Position numbers and translations under genes: made by a program. From assembly GCA_019414545.1 (NCBI GenBank), contig DXLV01000029.1, positions 1,626 through 27,822 of the forward strand: 26,197 bases of DNA. Reading direction: 5' to 3'. Position 1 is the stretch's first letter. Every line of letters starts with the position of its first letter. Below are positions 22,699 to 26,197 of the stretch, in pieces. Below the pieces are notes generated by a model. The model searched no databases. It was not told the origin of the DNA and saw nothing but the letters and a program-made list of their open reading frames with translations. The stretch is from Collinsella sp. (GTDB lineage Bacteria > Actinomycetota > Coriobacteriia > Coriobacteriales > Coriobacteriaceae).

Positions 22699-24132
22699 AT
22701 GGCTGTTATTAATGTGCTGCCTTCGGATGGGAAGGTTATTGACGAGGGTCCAGTTGGTTGCTCTGCTGATGTTTGCTGTGATGACTTTCGTCATCTCGAT
22801 GTTGGACTGCCGCCCGAGATTCTTCGTCTTATGGATGCCGGGTATTTGACGCAGGCTGTTGCTGCCTGCGATCGCCTTTTGGAGCAGAACCCCGAGCCTT
22901 CGCTGGCTGCTTGTGTTCGTGCCGAGCGGTATCGCATGCTCGAGACGCCGCTTCATTTTTCGGTGTCGCGCGACCAGGCTATTGCGATGATTCGCGAGGA
23001 GTGGCCAGAGTTTACCGAAGAGCAGTTTGATGACCTGATTAATCGTAAGCGTATTGACTGGCGCTTTATCGATGGCGAACTGTTCGTTCTCGACAACTTC
23101 CTCGATTCGCTTCGCGTATATCCCAAAGAGGTTCCCGGCATGCGGCCCGATTCTACGGACGGAATAGCACTGCGCAACGAGATGCTCAAGGAGATGGAGT
23201 CACAAAACGGATTGGCTCGCGTCATTACGCTTAAAGCGTCCGTGTCTGTCCCCGGCGCTCTGGAAGGGGAGACCGTTCGCGCGTGGCTACCCGTTGCCGC
23301 CGCCTGTCGTCAACAGTCTCATATCGAGGTTCTCGATATGACGCCGGAGGGTGCTGTTGCCCCCGCGAATGCTTCGACGCGTACCGCCTCGTGGTCTTCT
23401 TCGAGTGAGCGCTCATTCTCGGTGACCTATCGCTATCAAATTGATGCCGCTTATCGTGATGTCTATGGGGGTGCGCTTCCGGTGCATCCTTGCATGGACG
23501 CGCCACTGCCCGTGGACACCTCCGAGGACCGTCCGCACATTGCATTCACGCCGTATCTACAGCAGCTGACAGCCCGTGTCATTGATGGGCTCGAGGATCC
23601 GCTCGATCGCGCCCGTGCTATCTATGATTACCTGACGCAGTACATCGACTATCGCTATCAGCCGCCGTACTTGCTTTTGGGATCTATTGCCGATGACTGC
23701 GCGCATTCGCTCCGCGGCGATTGCGGCGTTATGGCGCTCACGTTTATCACCATGTGCCGTATCGCGGGCGTGCCTGCCCGTTGGCAGAGCGGCCTGTATG
23801 TTGCGCCCGATTCGGTGGGGTCGCACGACTGGGCAGAGTTCTATACGCCGCAGACCGGTTGGCTCAACGCCGACGTGTCATTTGGATCTTCTGCTCGCAG
23901 GATGGGGGAGGAGTGGCGCCGCCGTCACTACTTTGGCAATCTCGACCCGTGGCGTATGGTGGCCAACAATCGATTCCAGGCAGAGTTTGAGCCCTCTTTC
24001 GACGGCATGCGCGAGGACCCTTACGATAACCAGATGGGTGAGGCTTCGGTCGACGGTCGCGGATGCCGTCGGCGCGAGATGCTCCGCACGGTCGAACTCA
24101 TCGAAATGCTCGAAGTTCCATTTTCGGACTAA
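22699..24132 (+). CDS. Transglutaminase-like domain protein
   Basis: A 477-residue protein without signal peptide or membrane segment, so cytoplasmic. The C-terminal half has the transglutaminase-core triad: Cys342 in RGDCGVMAL, His376 in GSHDWAEFY and Asp392 in GWLNADVSFG, with the upstream helix DRARAIYDYLTQYIDYRY expected for the fold. The N-terminal half (1-180) is helical and unlike a known domain to me, with a short TPR-like segment near 45-65; residues 180-260 look like a beta region often preceding this domain. Family members are proteases, amidases or crosslinkers. The ATG at 22699 has GGAG 8 nt upstream; a GTG at 22681 is an alternative. Its codon use is less biased than that of fba. 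Natural substrate unknown. Confidence 0.85.
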   Translation: MAVINVLPSDGKVIDEGPVGCSADVCCDDFRHLDVGLPPEILRLMDAGYLTQAVAACDRLLEQNPEPSLAACVRAERYRMLETPLHFSVSRDQAIAMIREEWPEFTEEQFDDLINRKRIDWRFIDGELFVLDNFLDSLRVYPKEVPGMRPDSTDGIALRNEMLKEMESQNGLARVITLKASVSVPGALEGETVRAWLPVAAACRQQSHIEVLDMTPEGAVAPANASTRTASWSSSSERSFSVTYRYQIDAAYRDVYGGALPVHPCMDAPLPVDTSEDRPHIAFTPYLQQLTARVIDGLEDPLDRARAIYDYLTQYIDYRYQPPYLLLGSIADDCAHSLRGDCGVMALTFITMCRIAGVPARWQSGLYVAPDSVGSHDWAEFYTPQTGWLNADVSFGSSARRMGEEWRRRHYFGNLDPWRMVANNRFQAEFEPSFDGMREDPYDNQMGEASVDGRGCRRREMLRTVELIEMLEVPFSD

Positions 24133-24171
24133 TCGGTAGAAAGCTGTGATAAACTAACTCACGCATTGCGT

Positions 24172-24258
24172 GCCCGAGTGGCGGAATTGGCAGACGCAGT
24201 GGACTCAAAATCCACCGTTGGCAACAACGTGCGAGTTCGAGTCTCGCCTCGGGCACCA
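24172..24258 (+). tRNA. tRNA-Leu (anticodon CAA)
   Basis: The acceptor stem GCCCGAG (24172-24178) pairs with CTCGGGC (24248-24254). The anticodon stem GTGGA/TCCAC encloses the loop CTCAAAA, giving anticodon CAA. A long variable arm, typical of class II leucine tRNAs, precedes the T arm (GAGTTCGAGTCTC). The CCA end is encoded (24256-24258). A TAAACT at 24149-24154 is a possible -10; no -35 was clear. Confidence 0.95.
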
Positions 24259-24304
24259 TACATGCAAGTGAGCGTTCAAGGGGGTTGCGGCCCCCTTTTT
24301 CGTG
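24236..24304 (+). repeat. Direct repeat, copy 1: tRNA-Leu 3' end plus terminator
   Basis: The T-arm/acceptor 3' half of tRNA-Leu, its CCA, the 20-nt spacer CATACATGCAAG.. and the terminator are repeated 184 bp downstream with about five substitutions and some change in the terminator loop. Confidence 0.85.
24278..24300 (+). terminator. Terminator after tRNA-Leu
   Basis: AAGGGGG/CCCCCTT stem (24278-24284 with 24291-24297), 6-nt loop, continuing into a TTTTT run. Confidence 0.9.
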
Positions 24305-24329
24305 CCGAACTCGCGTGAGCGCGCGAAGC

Positions 24330-24405
24330 GTTAAGCAAACAGGCCTGTGGCCTGTTTGTAGCGGAGCGTGGCGAGGGCGCCACGCGCCCGAAGCCCGGGG
24401 CTTCG
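24330..24405. repeat. Cluster of short perfect hairpins between the two tRNA-end repeats
   Basis: Three compact stems follow one another: AAACAGGCC-TGT-GGCCTGTTT (about 24338-24358), GTGGCG/CGCCAC (about 24369-24384) and GAAGCC-CGG-GGCTTC (about 24390-24404). No coding potential is seen in 24305-24419. Confidence 0.6.
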
Positions 24406-24419
24406 CGAAGCGAAGGCCC

Positions 24420-24487
24420 TTCGAGTCTCGTCTCGAGCACCATACATGCAAGCGAGTGTTCAAGGGGGTCAAGGTCCCTTTTTCGTG
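24420..24487 (+). repeat. Direct repeat, copy 2: partial tRNA-Leu 3' end plus terminator
   Basis: Copy 2 matches TTCGAGTCTCG, GCACCATACATGCAAG and the following GTTCAAGGGGG block of copy 1 and again ends in a TTTTT terminator. Only the 3' part of the tRNA is present; the acceptor 5' half, D arm and anticodon are missing. It can be an old attachment-site-like duplication or the remains of a second tRNA gene. Confidence 0.8.
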
Positions 24488-24513
24488 TACGTAATGTGAT
24501 AACGCGCTGTACG

Positions 24514-24522
24514 TGTTATTAT
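24514..24522 (+). promoter_or_regulatory. Extended -10 promoter of the infC operon
   Basis: TG T TATTAT (24514-24522) forms an extended -10 element. No strong -35 is visible. Transcription starting near 24529 gives an untranslated leader of about 175 nt. Confidence 0.5.
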
Positions 24523-24528
24523 TCGCAA

Positions 24529-24704
24529 GGCGTTGTTCCCGCAATGCCCTAAAGAGAAACCTGAGGGTTCCCACCTTTTGGCGCCAATGAGCAGCTGACT
24601 GGTCATACAACTTAGATTCCCTTCCTCAAATCGAGGAAGTCTATGTGTACGACCTGGTTGCTGAGAAGCGCCGGGTTATTTTTTTATGAATGGAGGTAGG
24701 GAAA
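24529..24704 (+). promoter_or_regulatory. infC-rpmI-rplT leader with attenuator
   Basis: The ~175-nt leader contains CTTCCTC/GAGGAAG (about 24620-24639) and ends in an ACCTGG/CCGGGT stem (24652-24657 with 24671-24676, one wobble) followed by seven T (24679-24685), an intrinsic terminator placed before the first gene. An upstream segment CAGC..GGTC (about 24590-24603) can pair with GACC..GCTG of the terminator's left arm, which would act as an antiterminator. Similar operons are controlled by L20 binding such leaders in Firmicutes; whether this one uses L20 or IF3 is unknown. Confidence 0.55.
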
Positions 24705-25259
24705 ATAGCTAAGTCTGATGACACCCGCATCAACGACGAGATCACTGCATCTTCGTGTCGTTTGATTGGCGTCGATGGCTCTCAGCTCGGCCTGTTCGCC
24801 ATCCGCGATGCCCAGCGCGTCGCCGACGATCAGGGTCTCGACCTGGTCGAGATCGCTCCCAACGCGGAGCCGCCGGTCTGCAAGGTCATGGACTACGGTA
24901 AGTTCAAGTACCAGCAGGCCATGAAGGCCAAGGCTGCTCGTAAGAACCAGTCCAAGGTCGAGGTCAAGGAAATGAAGTTCCGACCCAAGATCGACGTTGG
25001 CGACTACGAGACCAAGAAGGGCCACGTTCTGCGTTTCCTCAAGAAGGGCGCACGCGTTAAGATCACCATCATGTTCCGCGGCCGTGAGATGGCTCACCCG
25101 GAGCAGGGCCTTAACGTTCTCGAGCGTCTCGCCGAGGATCTCAAGCCTTACGCTACGGTCGAGTCCAAGCCTAAGATGGAAGGCCGTAACATGCTTATGC
25201 TGCTCGCCCCGATTAAGGGCGCCTTCGATGAGGATAAAGCGGCAAGCGATAGCAAGTAA
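24705..25259 (+). CDS. infC: Translation initiation factor IF-3, probable AUA start
   Basis: IF3 checks initiator codon-anticodon pairing on the 30S subunit and keeps subunits apart. From the ATA at 24705 the protein has 184 residues, with DTRINDEI near the start, the N-domain (VDGSQLGLFAIRDAQRVAD, LVEIAPNAEPPVCKVMDYGKFKYQ), a basic linker and the C-domain (KEMKFRPKID, GHVLRFLKKGARVKITIMFRGREM). GGAGGT at 24692-24697 stands 7 nt before this ATA; the in-frame ATG at 24690 overlaps that site and has none of its own. infC is known to use AUU, AUC or AUA starts for autoregulation by IF3, so ATA is the likely start; a start at 24690 would add five residues. First gene of the rpmI-rplT operon. Confidence 0.93.
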   Translation: MAKSDDTRINDEITASSCRLIGVDGSQLGLFAIRDAQRVADDQGLDLVEIAPNAEPPVCKVMDYGKFKYQQAMKAKAARKNQSKVEVKEMKFRPKIDVGDYETKKGHVLRFLKKGARVKITIMFRGREMAHPEQGLNVLERLAEDLKPYATVESKPKMEGRNMLMLLAPIKGAFDEDKAASDSK

Positions 25260-25291
25260 CTAGTGTTCTGTAACCGATTAAGGAGTATTTC

Positions 25292-25483
25292 ATGCCTAAG
25301 ATGAAGTCCCACAGCGGCACCAAGAAGCGTTTCCGCAAGACTGGTACCGGCAAGCTTATGCGCGCCAAGGCTTTCAAGAGCCACATCCTGAGCAAGAAGT
25401 CCACCAAGCGTAAGCGTGGCTTCCGTCAGGAGACCGAGATCGCCGCTGCCGACCGCAAGGTCATCAAGTCGCGTCTCGCCTAA
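25292..25483 (+). CDS. rpmI: 50S ribosomal protein L35
   Basis: A 63-residue very basic protein, MPKMKSHSGTKKRF at the start and the internal KTGTGKLMRAKAFKSH, which is the standard L35 pattern and length. AAGGAG lies 8 nt upstream of the ATG. It sits 32 nt after infC and 46 nt before rplT in the conserved order. Confidence 0.97.
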   Translation: MPKMKSHSGTKKRFRKTGTGKLMRAKAFKSHILSKKSTKRKRGFRQETEIAAADRKVIKSRLA

Positions 25484-25529
25484 GTTCGCGTTCCCGTTTT
25501 TCGTTTTACCGTCTAGGAGTTGATAGAAC

Positions 25530-25889
25530 ATGGCACGTATTAAGCGCGCTGTTGCCGCCAAGAAGAAGCGCCGTACCGTTATGCACCGTGCGAAGGGTTA
25601 CTACGGTGCCGCTTCGCGTACTTACAAGCATGCTAAAGAGCAGGTCCAGCACTCCCTGCAGTATCAGTATCGTGATCGCCGCAACAAGAAGCGCGAGATC
25701 CGTTCTCTCTGGATTACCCGTATCAACGCTGCTGCTCGCCTGAACGACATCTCTTACTCTCAGTTCATGCATGGCCTGAAGGTTGCCGGCATCGAGCTCG
25801 ACCGCAAGGTCCTGGCTCAGATGGCTTACGAGGACATCGAGTCCTTCAACGAGCTGGCTACCATCGCCAAGAAGGCTCTCGAGGCCTAA
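25530..25889 (+). CDS. rplT: 50S ribosomal protein L20
   Basis: A 119-residue basic protein beginning MARIKRAVAAKKKRR, with AKGYYGAASRTYKHAKEQV and IRSLWITRINAAAR, the L20 signature. It binds 23S rRNA early in 50S assembly and, in several phyla, represses this operon through the leader. TAGGAG lies about 9 nt upstream. Last gene of the operon; a strong terminator follows. Confidence 0.97.
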   Translation: MARIKRAVAAKKKRRTVMHRAKGYYGAASRTYKHAKEQVQHSLQYQYRDRRNKKREIRSLWITRINAAARLNDISYSQFMHGLKVAGIELDRKVLAQMAYEDIESFNELATIAKKALEA

Positions 25890-25910
25890 TAGATTCTCTT
25901 GAATCGCTAG

Positions 25911-25946
25911 GGGAGTGTCGCGTTGTGCGCGGCGCTCCCTCTTTTT
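25911..25946 (+). terminator. Terminator of infC-rpmI-rplT
   Basis: A 12-bp stem with two G-U pairs (25911-25922 with 25928-25939), a 5-nt loop and a TCTTTTT tail. Confidence 0.9.
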
Positions 25947-25959
25947 ATCTGAAGCGCGG

Positions 25960-25987
25960 TTTACATTGCTAAAAGCGCGGGTAGATA
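25960..25987 (+). promoter_or_regulatory. Candidate promoter of the right-edge gene
   Basis: -35 TTTACA (25960-25965) and -10 TAGATA (25982-25987) with a 16-nt spacer. The predicted start (near 25995) falls at the foot of the first hairpin of the structured leader. Confidence 0.5.
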
Positions 25988-25994
25988 GACACTT

Positions 25995-26108
25995 ACAGGT
26001 GACCGATCTCTATATATTTCTAAACCAAAGGGTCATCATCTGATACGTGCGGAAGATCCGCACCAGTCTTTCTATTAGCTATAGAAAGCGATATGTTGTG
26101 TAGGACTT
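25995..26108 (+). ncRNA. Structured leader RNA, three consecutive stems, unassigned
   Basis: Stem 1 pairs GGTGACC (25998-26004) with GGTCATC (26031-26037, one wobble) around a 26-nt AT-rich loop. Stem 2 is a perfect 7-bp GTGCGGA/TCCGCAC with an AGA triloop (26047-26063), itself bracketed by CTG and CAG. Stem 3 is a perfect 8-bp CTTTCTAT/ATAGAAAG with a 5-nt loop (26068-26088). It precedes the GTG-start frame at 26109. I could not match it to a riboswitch class I know; it might be a regulatory leader, an RNA element or chance folding. Confidence 0.45.
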
Positions 26109-26197
26109 GTGAAGAGTGGAATTGACGACCCACAGGGCTTCGCGGTCTGGCAATATATCTCCTTGCCGCGCGGCCCGGTCGGACCGGATCAGCCGCC
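26109..26197 (+). CDS. Start of an unrecognised gene (3' end outside window)
   Basis: A frame from the GTG at 26109 to the edge (29 full codons) begins MKSGIDDPQGFAVW and continues with YISLPRGPVGPD. Codon choice is coding-like (GAC, GGC, TTC, GTC, CCG). AGGA lies only about 4 nt upstream, which is close, and the frame is closed by a TAG at about 26083, so no earlier start fits well. I do not recognise the product. Confidence 0.4.
   Translation, partial: MKSGIDDPQGFAVWQYISLPRGPVGPDQP

Noticed and set aside
24098..24610. 170-codon minus-strand frame across tRNA-Leu
   Set aside because: It is antisense to the tRNA, its terminator and the repeat. Proteins translated from the reverse of tRNA-Leu are a common annotation artefact.
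1..26197. CRISPR array, toxin-antitoxin or defence island
   Set aside because: No regularly spaced repeats and no recognisable nuclease/toxin pairs were found; the RecJ-helicase fusion sits in a housekeeping context with rel and is better read as repair.

Overview
The window is about 26 kb of GC-rich, densely coding bacterial chromosome. Gene content suggests a gut actinobacterium of the class Coriobacteriia, most like Collinsella. This placement is inferred from GC content, the RecJ-helicase fusion, the PadR/HAAS gene pair and the style of the intergenic repeats; it has not been checked against a database.

Layout. (1) 1-1260: 3' part of a CPA2-type cation:proton antiporter, ending at a long hairpin shared with a convergent gene. 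(2) 1303-3610, minus strand: homoserine dehydrogenase (hom), its terminator, then a FabG-like short-chain dehydrogenase. (3) 3862-10159, plus strand: a complete LIV-type amino-acid ABC transporter with two tandem paralogous lipoprotein binding proteins, two permeases (livH, livM) and two ATPases (livG, livF). (4) 10160-10930: a scar holding remnants of an IS110-type transposase and a ParB-like protein, abutting a membrane-protein gene that looks cut short. (5) 10669-11952, minus strand: PadR regulator, HAAS/DUF1700 membrane protein and that truncated third gene, behind a near-consensus promoter with symmetric operator-like sequence. (6) 11985-13649: repeat-like hairpins, then cutC and a DUF4931/GalT-like HIT-fold gene. 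(7) 13680-14678, minus strand: a bile acid:sodium symporter-family transporter. (8) 14903-21386, plus strand: a RecJ-RecQ-type fusion protein, a bifunctional Rel (p)ppGpp enzyme and a metallo-beta-lactamase-fold hydrolase. (9) 21581-24132: class II fructose-bisphosphate aldolase, a 92-nt inverted repeat and a cytoplasmic transglutaminase-like protein. (10) 24172-24487: tRNA-Leu(CAA) whose 3' end and terminator are repeated 184 bp downstream. (11) 24517-25946: infC-rpmI-rplT with an attenuator-like leader and a probable AUA start for infC. (12) 25960-26197: a promoter, three hairpins and the start of an unrecognised gene that leaves the window.

How the genes work together. Most is core metabolism and information processing: amino-acid uptake (liv) beside Thr/Met/Ile biosynthesis (hom), stringent response (rel) beside DNA repair (recJ fusion), glycolysis (fba), and translation initiation with ribosomal proteins. 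The accessory signals are the scar at 10.2-10.7 kb, the PadR operon, the duplicated tRNA end, the REP-like hairpins and the structured leader at the right edge. I see no CRISPR array, no intact mobile element, and no clear multi-gene defence or biosynthetic system. The most unusual items are the RecJ-helicase fusion with a possible leader peptide, the infC start and leader, the tRNA-end duplication and the right-edge structured RNA.
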